Of a stretch of DNA of 64,000 nucleotides, positions 16,471 through 24,715 are shown piece by piece. The position numbers and the translations under genes are program-made. Every line of letters begins with the position of its first letter. Within the stretch, counting starts at the first letter, position 1. This stretch comes from Subtercola frigoramans (GTDB lineage: Bacteria; Actinomycetota; Actinomycetes; Actinomycetales; Microbacteriaceae): contig NZ_JAFBBU010000001.1 of assembly GCF_016907385.1 (NCBI RefSeq), forward strand, positions 1,860,001 through 1,924,000, in the 5' to 3' direction. Under the pieces are notes generated by a model, which worked only from the letters and a program-made list of their open reading frames with translations, searched no databases and had not been told where the DNA came from.

Positions 16471-16530
16471 GTTGTACCGACCAGAGTTGTACCGACCAGA
16501 GTTATACCGACCAGAGTTGTGTTGGCCAGA
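16471..16530 (+). repeat. Four tandem 15-bp repeats
   Basis: Units at 16471, 16486, 16501 and 16516: the first two are identical (GTTGTACCGACCAGA), the third has one change, the fourth is degenerate. They lie in the 285-bp divergent intergenic region, which holds no other recognised feature. Confidence 0.85.
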
Positions 16531-16709
16531 GTTGCGTCAGCCTGCCGCCCCATCGATGACTACGCTCACAGCGGATGCCCGGCAGCAGTTTGCGCCAGGA
16601 GCGCGGACGTCACCCAGAGTCGACGTAGCCTGAAGAGTGGAAGCTCGGGAGAAGCTCGAGATCCGCACGAGAGAACAGTGCCAGAGAGAGAATCGGTGAG
16701 AGAGGTCCG

Positions 16710-17351
16710 GTGAGAATCCTCTTCATCGTGCTCCGTCTGGCCGCGCTGGTCACGACGGTGTCTGCGCTCGTCTCACGGGCCGATTGCGTCTTCACGACGG
16801 GGAGCTGCCGGGCATCCAATCTGCTCAGCTATTTCACAGTCGAGAGCAATCTGGCGTTCGTCGCGCTGCTGCTGTACCTGCTGTTCCACGCGATCACGAA
16901 ACGGGCAGAGGATGAACGGCTCACCTCGGTGCGGGCGCTCGTCACGACCTACCTGATCGTGTCGGGAATCACCTTCGTCTTTCTCATCGTGAACGCGGGG
17001 CTGGCTAACTACGGATTTCTCATCCCGACGTCGGAGAAGGTGCTGCACTTCGTCGTGCCGGCGTACGCGCTGGTCGATTTTCTCCTCGTTCCCGGCCGGC
17101 GTCGCCTGCACTGGGGCACGGCGTTGATCTCGCTGGGGTTCCCACTGCTGTATGGCATCTACACACTGGTGCGGGGGCCGGCTGTGGGCTGGTACCCGTA
17201 CATCTTTCTCGACCCGCAATGGGCGGGGAGCTATTCGGCGGTTGCGGTCTATGCAGCGATTCTGGCGGGGCTGATCGTGGCGGTGTCTTTCGCTCTGACC
17301 GCAGCGAGCCGGCTGCCGACGCCCGGGTTCGGGCGTCTTCGAGATCGCTGA
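16710..17351 (+). CDS. Pr6Pr-like integral membrane protein
   Basis: 213-aa polytopic membrane protein with about six hydrophobic segments (LRLAALVTTVSALV; NLAFVALLLYLLFH; TTYLIVSGITFVFLIV; HFVVPAYALVDFLLV; TALISLGFPLLYGIY; AVYAAILAGLIVAVSFAL). The YFTVESNLAFVALLLY and LHFVVPAYALVDFLL motifs resemble the Pr6Pr/FAR-17a-type family of unknown function. It starts at GTG 16710 with AGAGAGG a few bases upstream. No operon partner is evident. Confidence 0.7.
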   Translation: MRILFIVLRLAALVTTVSALVSRADCVFTTGSCRASNLLSYFTVESNLAFVALLLYLLFHAITKRAEDERLTSVRALVTTYLIVSGITFVFLIVNAGLANYGFLIPTSEKVLHFVVPAYALVDFLLVPGRRRLHWGTALISLGFPLLYGIYTLVRGPAVGWYPYIFLDPQWAGSYSAVAVYAAILAGLIVAVSFALTAASRLPTPGFGRLRDR

Positions 17352-17392
17352 ACATCTGGTGCGTCGACGTTGTGCAGCCCTAGGCTCTCGTC

Positions 17393-17584
17393 ATGGCTGA
17401 TGAGCGATCCACCGACTGCATGGTCGACGGATGCCAGGCCCTGCCCGACGACGAGGTCACCATTGACCTGTATGGGCTCCGAATGGTCTACGCCATCTGT
17501 TCGGAGCACGCGCAGGATGTTCGGTGGGGAGCTCCCATCGAACAGGACGCTGCCAGCAATCGCGGGCTCGTCGGACCGGCGTGA
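17393..17584 (+). CDS. Small Cys-containing protein of unknown function
   Basis: 63-aa ORF with C-x4-C (CMVDGC) and C-x2-H (CSEHA) spacing that could bind a metal. No SD is seen, but TAGGCT lies exactly 6 nt before the ATG, the leaderless arrangement used by several neighbours, which supports expression. No homologue is recognised. A spurious ORF remains possible. Confidence 0.5.
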   Translation: MADERSTDCMVDGCQALPDDEVTIDLYGLRMVYAICSEHAQDVRWGAPIEQDAASNRGLVGPA

Positions 17585-17624
17585 TCTGGCCAGACTCAGA
17601 TAGCGCAGCATGAGAAACTGAGTT

Positions 17625-18626
17625 GTGCTTGAAATCACCTCCTTCGGCGCTCTGCCGTCACTGTCGCCCGTAGCCGAAAGCGTGCCTGCTCTTCTCCGCG
17701 TGGGGCTGGTTCAGCATCGCTGGCACGATGACCTCACAGAACTGACGGCCGAGCTCCGGGGAGGGGTCGGTCGCGCAGCCAGGCTTGGCGCCCAGATCGT
17801 GTTTCTGCCCGAGTTGACACTGAGCAGGTATCCGGCCGATGTGCCGCAGGGTGCGCGCACGGAGGGGCCGTCAATCGCGCCAGAAGAGCTTCTCACCGGG
17901 CCGACTTTCGCCCTCGCCGCCGAGCTCGCCCGGGAGCACGGGGTGTTCGTGCACGCCTCGCTGTACCAGCGCGACGATGGGGTACGCAGTCTCGAGTCCG
18001 ATCATCCAGAACGGCTCGGTCTCAACACCGCGATCGTCGTCTCACCCGCAGGTGAGCTGGTCGGGCGCACCCACAAACTGCATATTCCTGTGACCGAGGG
18101 CTACTACGAAGACACCTACTTCCGCCCCGGGCCGTCCGCCGAGCCGTACCCTGTCTATCGCCCAGACGCGCTGCCGGGCTTGGCCCTCGGCATGCCCACC
18201 TGCTGGGACGAGTGGTTCCCCGAAGTTGCCCGCGCGTACTCGCTCGCCGACGCGAACCTGCTCGTCTACCCGACAGCGATCGGCAGCGAACCCGGTTACC
18301 CCGATTTCGACACGCAACCGCTCTGGCGCCAGGTGATCGTCGGCAACGGCATCGCGAACGGCCTGTTCATGGTCGTGCCGAACCGCTGGGGCAATGAGGG
18401 TCTCATCACCTTCTACGGTTCGTCATTCATCTCAGACCCCTATGGCCGGATGCTCGTGCAAGCCCCCCGCGACGCGTCCGCGGTGCTCGTGGCCGACCTC
18501 GACCTGCAGCAGCGCGACGACTGGCTGACGCTGTTCCCTTTTCTGAAGACGCGGAGACCCGACACCTACGGGAGTCTGGTCGAGGCGATCAGCGATGTGG
18601 CGAGCACAGGAGAAACCAGCGCATGA
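17625..18626 (+). CDS. aguB: N-carbamoylputrescine amidase
   Basis: Nitrilase-superfamily hydrolase that converts N-carbamoylputrescine to putrescine, CO2 and ammonia. The catalytic triad is visible: E63 (FLPELTLSRY), K151 (RTHKLHIP) and C193 (PTCWDEWFPE). Other AguB blocks include EGYYEDTYFRPG, YPTAIGSEP and VVPNRWGNEG. The stop overlaps the aguA ATG (ATGA), so the two are coupled. The GTG at 17625 gives 333 aa; an alternative GTG at 17682 lies nearer the conserved start (LLRVGLVQHRW), so the true N-terminus is uncertain. The adjacent agmatine deiminase makes the assignment firm. Confidence 0.92.
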   Translation: MLEITSFGALPSLSPVAESVPALLRVGLVQHRWHDDLTELTAELRGGVGRAARLGAQIVFLPELTLSRYPADVPQGARTEGPSIAPEELLTGPTFALAAELAREHGVFVHASLYQRDDGVRSLESDHPERLGLNTAIVVSPAGELVGRTHKLHIPVTEGYYEDTYFRPGPSAEPYPVYRPDALPGLALGMPTCWDEWFPEVARAYSLADANLLVYPTAIGSEPGYPDFDTQPLWRQVIVGNGIANGLFMVVPNRWGNEGLITFYGSSFISDPYGRMLVQAPRDASAVLVADLDLQQRDDWLTLFPFLKTRRPDTYGSLVEAISDVASTGETSA

Positions 18627-19648
18627 GCTGGCACATGCCGTCGGAGACCGCTCCACACAAGCGCACCTGGATGGCGTTCCCCTCTTCGGGCTACACCCTC
18701 GGCGAGACGTCCGCCGAAGCGGATGAGGCCCGCACGACCTGGGCAGCCGTGGCGAACACCATCATCGATTTCGAGCCGGTGACCATGGTGGTCGGCCCCG
18801 GCCACGAAGAGATCGCGCGCCGCTACCTCGCAAGCGAAGTCGAACTCGTCACCGCCGAACTCGACGACGCCTGGATGCGAGACATTGGGCCGACCTTCGT
18901 GCTGGGCGACGACGGCAGGCTGGGCGCGGTCGACTGGGTGTTCAACGGCTGGGGTCGACAGGCCTGGGCGAGCTGGGAGCACGACGCCCGCATCGGCCGG
19001 TTCGTCGCCGGGCTCGCAGGCGCAGAACTCGTGCCCTCCAGCCTGGTCAACGAGGGCGGCGGCATCCACGTCGACGGCGCTGGCACCGTTCTCGTCACCG
19101 ACACGGTGCAGCTCGACCCATTGCGGAACCCCGGCTGGTCACGCGCCGAGATCGAGGCCGAGCTCTCGCGAACCCTCGGTGTCAGCAACGTGGTCTGGCT
19201 CCCGCGGGGGCTCACCCGCGACTCCGAGCGGTTCGGCACAAAGGGGCACGTCGACATCGTCGCCACGATCCCGGCCGAGGGCGTGATCCTGCTGCATGAG
19301 CAGGCCGCTGCCGGGCATCCGGATCACGAAGCGATGACGGAGATCAAAAGTGCCCTCGATCTGAGCACCACAGCCGACGGAACGCCATGGAAGATCGTCG
19401 GGGTACCTGCACCGGCGACTCTCAGCGACGCAGAGGGTTTTGTCGACTTCAGCTACATCAATCACCTCGTCGTGAATGGCGGCGTCATCGCCTGCTCCTA
19501 TGACGACGCCAACGACGAGCAGGCCAAGGACATCCTGGCGTCAGCCTACCCGGGGCGGCCGGTGGTGACCGTGGATGCCCGGCCGCTGTTCGCGCGTGGC
19601 GGCGGCATCCACTGCATCACCCAGCACGAACCTCTTGCAACGGGCTGA
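18623..19648 (+). CDS. aguA: Agmatine deiminase
   Basis: Hydrolyses agmatine to N-carbamoylputrescine and ammonia, the step before AguB. A 341-aa member of the peptidyl-arginine deiminase-like family. Conserved blocks: MPSETAPHKRTWMAFPS at the N-terminus, DDAWMRDIGPTF, NEGGGIHVDG, GTKGHVD (His/Asp) and the C-terminal nucleophile C331 in RGGGIHCITQ. Overlaps aguB by 4 nt. No arginine decarboxylase or transporter is adjacent, so agmatine is probably imported or made elsewhere. The 3' end overlaps the convergent DUF817 gene by 32 bp. Confidence 0.95.
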   Translation: MSWHMPSETAPHKRTWMAFPSSGYTLGETSAEADEARTTWAAVANTIIDFEPVTMVVGPGHEEIARRYLASEVELVTAELDDAWMRDIGPTFVLGDDGRLGAVDWVFNGWGRQAWASWEHDARIGRFVAGLAGAELVPSSLVNEGGGIHVDGAGTVLVTDTVQLDPLRNPGWSRAEIEAELSRTLGVSNVVWLPRGLTRDSERFGTKGHVDIVATIPAEGVILLHEQAAAGHPDHEAMTEIKSALDLSTTADGTPWKIVGVPAPATLSDAEGFVDFSYINHLVVNGGVIACSYDDANDEQAKDILASAYPGRPVVTVDARPLFARGGGIHCITQHEPLATG

Positions 19649-20579
19649 TGCCGTTTCCCGGCCTCCGCGGCGGGTACACCCACGTCACCAGCACGACCGA
19701 GATGATCATCAGCAGAAACCACGAAACGAGCTTCTCGATCGATACCGCCTGCCAACCGTCGATCTGGCTGGGATACAGCCAAGCACGTGAGTAGGTTGCA
19801 ATATTCTCGGCCAACCAGATGAATAGAGCTACCAAGGCGAAGGCGACGACCAGAGGCATGCGCACAGTGCGCCGGAAGATTCGGTAATACATCGTGCTGG
19901 GGCCAAAGAGCAGCAGTGCGGCCACGACCAGAGTCCAGCGCAGATCGACGATGAAATGGTGAGTGAAGAAATTCGCGTAGATCAGGGCCGCCAGAAGCGC
20001 GGTCACCCAGCGCCTCGGGTATCGCGTGAACCTCAGGTCGAAAAGCCGGTAGACGCGCACCATGTAGGAACCGACAGCGGCGTACATGAATCCGCTGAAC
20101 AGGGGCACCGCCCCGATTCGCAGCACCCCGTCGGCGTCGTAGGACCACGACCCGACATCGGTCTTGAAGAGTTCCATAACGGTACCGACGATGTGGAACA
20201 AGATGACGACTCGAAGCTCACGGAACGTCTCGAGTTTCGTGGCGACCATGATGATCTGTATGGCGATTGCGGCCAAAGTCAGAAAGTCGTTGCGTGCCAG
20301 GGCCGCTTCCTCGGGGTACCAGAGTCTGGCCCCGAAAATAACGAGGAGGAGCAGCACGCCGAAGATGCAGGCCCAGGCCTGCTTGAGGACGAACGCCATG
20401 AATTCGGTGACGATACCGCCCCACCCCTGCGCCGGGGTGGAGTCGAGTAGCCGGTGGATGAGGCGGTCGAAGTACTGCTCGACACTGGTGAATCGGGGTG
20501 TTTCGCTGGCCTCACCGGCCACGGCCCTGCAACCATCGTCGCCGCCAGCCGAATCTCTGCTCTTCTCAGATGGGGCCAT
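19617..20579 (-). CDS. DUF817 integral membrane protein
   Basis: 320-aa membrane protein with about seven to eight hydrophobic segments. The DUF817 signature is clear: ELRVVILFHIVGTVMELFKT, GSWSYDADGVLRIGAVPLFSGFMYAAVGSYMVRVYRLFDLRF, then IYANFFTHHFIVDLRW. The family has no established function. The start is supported by TAGGCT 6 nt upstream on the minus strand, suggesting a leaderless transcript. Its 3' end overlaps that of aguA. Confidence 0.85.
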   Translation of the reverse strand: MAPSEKSRDSAGGDDGCRAVAGEASETPRFTSVEQYFDRLIHRLLDSTPAQGWGGIVTEFMAFVLKQAWACIFGVLLLLVIFGARLWYPEEAALARNDFLTLAAIAIQIIMVATKLETFRELRVVILFHIVGTVMELFKTDVGSWSYDADGVLRIGAVPLFSGFMYAAVGSYMVRVYRLFDLRFTRYPRRWVTALLAALIYANFFTHHFIVDLRWTLVVAALLLFGPSTMYYRIFRRTVRMPLVVAFALVALFIWLAENIATYSRAWLYPSQIDGWQAVSIEKLVSWFLLMIISVVLVTWVYPPRRPGNGISPLQEVRAG

Positions 20580-20673
20580 GCCCCGAGCCTACGGATGCAG
20601 CTGGGAGAACACTGGAGAGGGCTACGACGAGCAGGCTCACGAAGAGAAGGCACTCGACGTGCGAAGATGAAAC

Positions 20674-20952
20674 ATGACCATCGTTGCGCTTCTCGAGCTT
20701 CACCTCAAACCGGAATTCCTCGAAACGGGGCCAAGCGTGCTCGAAGCGATCCTCACCAAGACACGAGCCTTCCCCGGCAGTCTCGGCGTAGAGACGGTCA
20801 CCGATGTGAACGATCCCGCGCACATCATGGTGATCGAGCGATGGAAATCGATCGAAGCCGATTCCGCTTACCGGGCGTGGCGCGCGGGTGACGGGGCCTC
20901 GAACCTCGGCGACATTCTCGCCGGGCCGCCCACGCTCACCTGGTACGAATAG
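20674..20952 (+). CDS. ABM-domain protein (putative quinol monooxygenase)
   Basis: 92-aa antibiotic-biosynthesis-monooxygenase fold: MTIVALLELHLKPEFLE, FPGSLGVETVTDVNDPAHIMVIERWKS and the final helix. Members are small dimeric ferredoxin-like proteins acting on quinols or haem, or of unknown role. Complete and of normal length. It stands alone 132 bp before the six-gene catabolic cluster and could be its first member, though the gap has its own regulatory-looking sequence. Confidence 0.8.
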   Translation: MTIVALLELHLKPEFLETGPSVLEAILTKTRAFPGSLGVETVTDVNDPAHIMVIERWKSIEADSAYRAWRAGDGASNLGDILAGPPTLTWYE

Positions 20953-21061
20953 CCGCATTTCACACGATCACAGGTCACTCAGGTCAGCAATGAGATCCGG
21001 CCTGTTACAAGTGTGAGAACTTTTGGCCCAACGGTCCGTTCTGGCTTGGTGTCCGCTGGCG

Positions 21062-21077
21062 TGAACCAATAGGTTCA
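21062..21077. promoter_or_regulatory. Palindrome TGAACC-AATA-GGTTCA, candidate operator
   Basis: Perfect 6+6 inverted repeat with a 4-bp spacer, ending 7 nt before the ATG of the first gene of the six-gene cluster. The start codon lacks an SD, so the palindrome occupies the usual ribosome-binding position. No regulator gene lies in the cluster. Confidence 0.45.
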
Positions 21078-21084
21078 AACCACA

Positions 21085-22161
21085 ATGATCTCCTTCACCG
21101 ACTACCTGCGGCTGCTGCCGAAGGCCGAGCTGCACTGCCACTTCGTGTCGGTGATGCGGCCGGGCCGGCTGGTCGAACTTGCGGCAAAGAACGACGTCTT
21201 GCTCAAGAGCACTGACGTCGACGAACTGCTCGACTATGACAACCTCGTCGACTTTCTCGACGTGTTCAATGCCGCCCACGAGGTTCTCGTCAGCCCCGAC
21301 GACTTCGCGACTGTCGCGTACGAAGGTGTGCTCGACGCCGTCGAAGCGGGTAACCTCCGGTACCGCGAGTACTACGTCAACCCGTTCAATTTCCTTTCCC
21401 GGGGAATCTCCTACGAGACCCTCATCGACTCGATTTCACAGGGCCTCGCGCAAGCGGAGACGGATTTCGGCGTCGGCTTTCGCCTCATCCCCGCCATCAA
21501 CCGCTCGCATTCGGCCCAGAGCGCCGTCGAACTGGTCGAGCTGGTCTCCGCCCATCCGCATGAGAAGGTCGTGGGCATCGGCATGGATGATCTGACCCCC
21601 GAAGGCCTCGAAGAGCCGCTGCGCTTCCGTGAGGCGTACGAACTGGCTGGCCGGCGCGGCCTGAAACGCACGGCCCACGCGGGGGAGACCATGGCCGCCT
21701 CTGCCCAGAACGTCATCGACGCCATTGAGACCCTGGGCTGCGATCGCGTCGACCACGGTTACCGCATCGTCGACGACCCTGCGCTGCTGCGGCGAGCGCT
21801 CGATTCAGGGGTGCCGTTCGCGTGCACTCCGCTGTCGACCCGGGTGCTCTCCGGGTGGGCCTTCGACGACCAGCACCGCATCGCCCGCATGGTGCGCGCC
21901 GGCCTGCCCGTCTCGCTCTCGACCGACGACGCTGTCTTCTTCCGCACAGACATCGGCCTCGAGTACACGGCTGCCCTGCCCTCCATGGGATTCGCAGCAA
22001 GCGACGCCAGCCAGATCGCACTGACTGGGTTCGACGCTGCCTGGTGCTCGCCCGAGGAGAAGGCGCGTCTTCTCGCGGATGCGGCAGCGGGCATCCGGGC
22101 ACTGGACGCTGCTCTTGACAACCCAGCTCTTCACACTCCAGCGAAGGAACCCACGAAATGA
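21085..22161 (+). CDS. Adenosine-deaminase-family metal-dependent hydrolase
   Basis: 358-aa TIM-barrel amidohydrolase. Metal and catalytic residues of the ADA family are in place: H17/H19 (ELHCHF), H198 and E201 (TAHAGE), H224 (VDHGYRI) and D281/D282 (LSTDDAVFF). The usual HLDGS after the first histidines is replaced by HCHFVSVMRP, and the substrate loop reads TPLSTRVLSGW, so the true substrate may not be adenosine. First gene of a co-directional cluster; the stop overlaps the next ATG (ATGA). It may remove an amino group from a ring or imine intermediate, but this is inference. Confidence 0.8.
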   Translation: MISFTDYLRLLPKAELHCHFVSVMRPGRLVELAAKNDVLLKSTDVDELLDYDNLVDFLDVFNAAHEVLVSPDDFATVAYEGVLDAVEAGNLRYREYYVNPFNFLSRGISYETLIDSISQGLAQAETDFGVGFRLIPAINRSHSAQSAVELVELVSAHPHEKVVGIGMDDLTPEGLEEPLRFREAYELAGRRGLKRTAHAGETMAASAQNVIDAIETLGCDRVDHGYRIVDDPALLRRALDSGVPFACTPLSTRVLSGWAFDDQHRIARMVRAGLPVSLSTDDAVFFRTDIGLEYTAALPSMGFAASDASQIALTGFDAAWCSPEEKARLLADAAAGIRALDAALDNPALHTPAKEPTK

Positions 22162-23603
22162 AGTCCCTTTCATTCGGCGTCTTCGACATGATGAACCCGA
22201 GTAACGGGATGCCCACCTGGACTCACCCGAACGGTCGGGCCGACAAGTACACCGACGTCGGATACTGGGTGATGGTCTCGGAGATGCTCGAGGAGGCGGG
22301 ATTCGACTTTCTCTTCTTCGCCGACACCTACGGCTACCCGACCATCGACGGCGAACTACCTGACCAGGTCGCGGCCTCGGGCATCCAGTTCCCGGCCGTC
22401 GACCCGATGCTCATCATCGCTGCGCTGGCACAGGTCACCACCACGCTGGGGTTCGTCGTGACATCGCCGACGACCGTCGAGAAGCCGTACGCCTCAGCCA
22501 GGCGCTACGCCAGCCTCGACCACTACACCGACGGGCGCATCGGCTGGAACATCGTCACCGGCAGTTCGCAGTCGACGGTCGACCCGCTCTTCGGTGTCAC
22601 CGAACAGACGACGCACGACTCGCGTTACGACATCGGGGACGAGTTCGTAGACATCAGCCTCGCTCTTTGGGAGGGCGGCTGGGACGACGATGCCCTGGTG
22701 ATGGACAGAGAGCGTGGGGTGCTGGTCGACCCGGCCAGACTGCACCGTACCGAATACACGGGGGAGTTCCTCCGCACCTCGGGGTATTTCGCGGTGCCGC
22801 CGTCGCGGCAGCGCAGCCCCGTGCTCTTCCAGGCCGGCACCTCCACCCGGGGCCGCGCCTTTGCCGCGCGCAATGCCGAAGTGGTACTCATCCAGGGCCA
22901 GACCATCGAGAAGGCCGCGGCCCACGTTACGGAGATCCGCGATCTGGCCGAATCGCACGGCCGCCGGCGTGACGACATCAAGATCATCACGGGAGTCACC
23001 GTGGTCGTGGCCTCGACCAGCCACGAGGCAGCAGCTCGCCGCGCCGAACTCGAAGCCCTGTACGTGGTCGACGACGCTGCGGTGATCTACGCCGGGTTCA
23101 CCGGGGTCGACTACCGCGGGGTCGACCCCTCCACGCCCCTTGCCGTTGCCACCTCTGACCAGGGGCAGACTCTTGTCGACCGTTTTGCGGCACCGGGGGA
23201 TCGCGTTCCCACTGTCGGTGACGTGCTCGAGAGCTTTCGACTCAAGGCGAACCGGGGTTTCCAGGTGACCGGTGACCCGATCGAGGTGGCCGAGCAGCTC
23301 ATCGCGATCGTGGAGGGGTCTGACGTCGACGGGTTCATGATCGAACCGACCTTCGGCGACGAGCAGGCCTACAACGAGTTCATCGTTCATGTGCTGCCGA
23401 TCCTCGCCGAGCGGGGCTATGTCTCACCCCGAACCGAGGGGTTGACCCTGCGAGAGCGGCTGTTCGAGGAGGGCCGGTCCCGGCTTCCCGATACCCACCC
23501 GGGCGCACGTTTTCGTCACGTTCTGGCACCAACCGTGCCCGAAGACCGCACCACAACGACAATGACCAGCAGCGACCACAGCAACAGCAGGGAGAACCAA
23601 TGA
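22158..23603 (+). CDS. LLM-class flavin-dependent monooxygenase (NtaA/SnaA/DszA type)
   Basis: 481-aa bacterial-luciferase-like monooxygenase using reduced FMN. Family blocks: HPNGRADKYTDVGYWVMVSEMLEEAGFDFLFFAD near the start, VVTSPTTVEKPYASARRYASLDHYTDGRIGWNIVTG, and SRQRSPVLFQAGTSTRGRAFAARNAEVVLIQG. Relatives cleave C-N or C-S bonds in compounds such as nitrilotriacetate, EDTA, dibenzothiophene sulfone, pyrimidines or riboflavin. The flavin reductase needed for such enzymes is not in the cluster. It overlaps the gene before it (ATGA) and the one after it by 4 nt. Substrate not known. Confidence 0.88.
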   Translation: MKSLSFGVFDMMNPSNGMPTWTHPNGRADKYTDVGYWVMVSEMLEEAGFDFLFFADTYGYPTIDGELPDQVAASGIQFPAVDPMLIIAALAQVTTTLGFVVTSPTTVEKPYASARRYASLDHYTDGRIGWNIVTGSSQSTVDPLFGVTEQTTHDSRYDIGDEFVDISLALWEGGWDDDALVMDRERGVLVDPARLHRTEYTGEFLRTSGYFAVPPSRQRSPVLFQAGTSTRGRAFAARNAEVVLIQGQTIEKAAAHVTEIRDLAESHGRRRDDIKIITGVTVVVASTSHEAAARRAELEALYVVDDAAVIYAGFTGVDYRGVDPSTPLAVATSDQGQTLVDRFAAPGDRVPTVGDVLESFRLKANRGFQVTGDPIEVAEQLIAIVEGSDVDGFMIEPTFGDEQAYNEFIVHVLPILAERGYVSPRTEGLTLRERLFEEGRSRLPDTHPGARFRHVLAPTVPEDRTTTTMTSSDHSNSRENQ

Positions 23604-24100
23604 AAGCCACCGCCGTCGACGCGGTGATCCGCGGCCTCAAGAAGGCAGGCGTCTCGATCGTCTGCTATCTGCCCGACTCACTCTTCAAAGAGCTCTACCC
23701 AGCGCTCGACGCCGACCCCGAGCTCCGCACCATCCAGGTGACCAACGAGGGGGAGGGGGCAGCGATCTGCGGGGGAGTCTTCCTGTCTGGCAAGCGCGCC
23801 GTACTCATCATGGAGAACTCGGGTCTCCGGGCATCCGTCGAACCGCTCGCCCGCATGGGGCTCGGCGCGGGCATCCCGGTCGTCATGCTGATGAGTTACC
23901 GCGGTGAGCTCGGGGAGAACAACTGGTGGGCGATACCGCACGGCATCACGATGGAGCCGATACTGGATGCCCTGCGAGTGCCTTATCAGATCATCCGCGA
24001 TGAGGCGGCGATCGAAGACGCGATCACCGACGCGTTCAGCTGGTCGTATGCGGCCTATTACCATTCCGCCATCGCGCTCGGAGGGAGCATCGTTCGATGA
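23600..24100 (+). CDS. ThDP-dependent decarboxylase, alpha (PYR) subunit, ComD-like
   Basis: 166-aa PYR-type half of a split thiamine-diphosphate enzyme. The NEGEGAAICGG segment (about residues 49-59) holds the cofactor-activating glutamate; the ENSGLRASVEPLARMG and SYRGELGENNWWAIPHG blocks match sulfopyruvate/phosphonopyruvate decarboxylase alpha chains. Probably decarboxylates a 2-oxo acid to an aldehyde together with the next gene, which it overlaps by 4 nt. The aldehyde dehydrogenase at the cluster end would oxidise such a product. Confidence 0.85.
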   Translation: MKATAVDAVIRGLKKAGVSIVCYLPDSLFKELYPALDADPELRTIQVTNEGEGAAICGGVFLSGKRAVLIMENSGLRASVEPLARMGLGAGIPVVMLMSYRGELGENNWWAIPHGITMEPILDALRVPYQIIRDEAAIEDAITDAFSWSYAAYYHSAIALGGSIVR

Positions 24101-24705
24101 AACGCTATGAATGCATGATCAAGCTCGGCGAGCGTCTCAGCGACGAACTCGTCATTCTCTCGCTCGGCGGCAGCGTCGACGAGTGGTACAACGCAGCCCC
24201 GCACATGCGTGCGGGCAGTCTCTTCCAGCAGCAGCTCGGCTGTGTGACCGGTGAGGCCTTCGGTCTGGCTGTGGGCTTGCCCCATCGCCGCATCATCTCC
24301 CTCGACACCGACGGCGGGCTGTTGTTCAACCTGGGGATACTCGCAACGCTCGGCAACGAGCAACCCGCGAACCTCTTCACTGTGGTGTGGGACAACCAGA
24401 TGTACCAGTCGATCGGCGGGCCGAAGACGCACACCGCGAGCGGGCGTGTCGATCTGGCAGCGATCGCCCGGGCATCCGGAGTCGAGAAGGCGTTCACAGC
24501 GACCACGCTGGAGGAATTCGATGCGCTCTGCGAGGAAGGGCTCGCAGCGACTGTGCCGTATGTGGTGGTCGCGAAGGTCGACGGCATCCTGCAGCCGGGC
24601 ATCAAGCGCAAGCACAGCGACGGGCGTGAAGACAAGTACATCTTCGTTCGCCACGTCGAGGAGACGGAGGGCGTGGTCATCATGGGGCCGAGTGAGCACA
24701 ATTAG
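24097..24705 (+). CDS. ThDP-dependent decarboxylase, beta (PP) subunit, ComE-like
   Basis: 202-aa PP-type half. The ThDP/Mg motif is SLDTDGGLLFNLG (about residues 68-80) followed some 28 residues later by WDNQMYQSIGG (N100). The FQQQLGCVTGEAFGLAVGLP segment is typical of the ComE/Ppd C-terminal half. Overlaps the alpha subunit by 4 nt, so stoichiometric synthesis is expected. Length fits sulfopyruvate decarboxylase beta; the actual 2-oxo acid is not deducible. Confidence 0.85.
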   Translation: MKRYECMIKLGERLSDELVILSLGGSVDEWYNAAPHMRAGSLFQQQLGCVTGEAFGLAVGLPHRRIISLDTDGGLLFNLGILATLGNEQPANLFTVVWDNQMYQSIGGPKTHTASGRVDLAAIARASGVEKAFTATTLEEFDALCEEGLAATVPYVVVAKVDGILQPGIKRKHSDGREDKYIFVRHVEETEGVVIMGPSEHN

Positions 24706-24715
24706 CGATGGTGCT

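Noticed and set aside
16471..16530. Tandem repeats considered as a CRISPR array
   Set aside because: Units are 15 bp and directly contiguous with no spacers, and no cas genes are present.
24251..24715. N-terminal extension of the GMC oxidoreductase frame
   Set aside because: The upstream part overlaps the ThDP beta subunit in another frame; the FAD-binding motif begins directly after the GTG at 24716.
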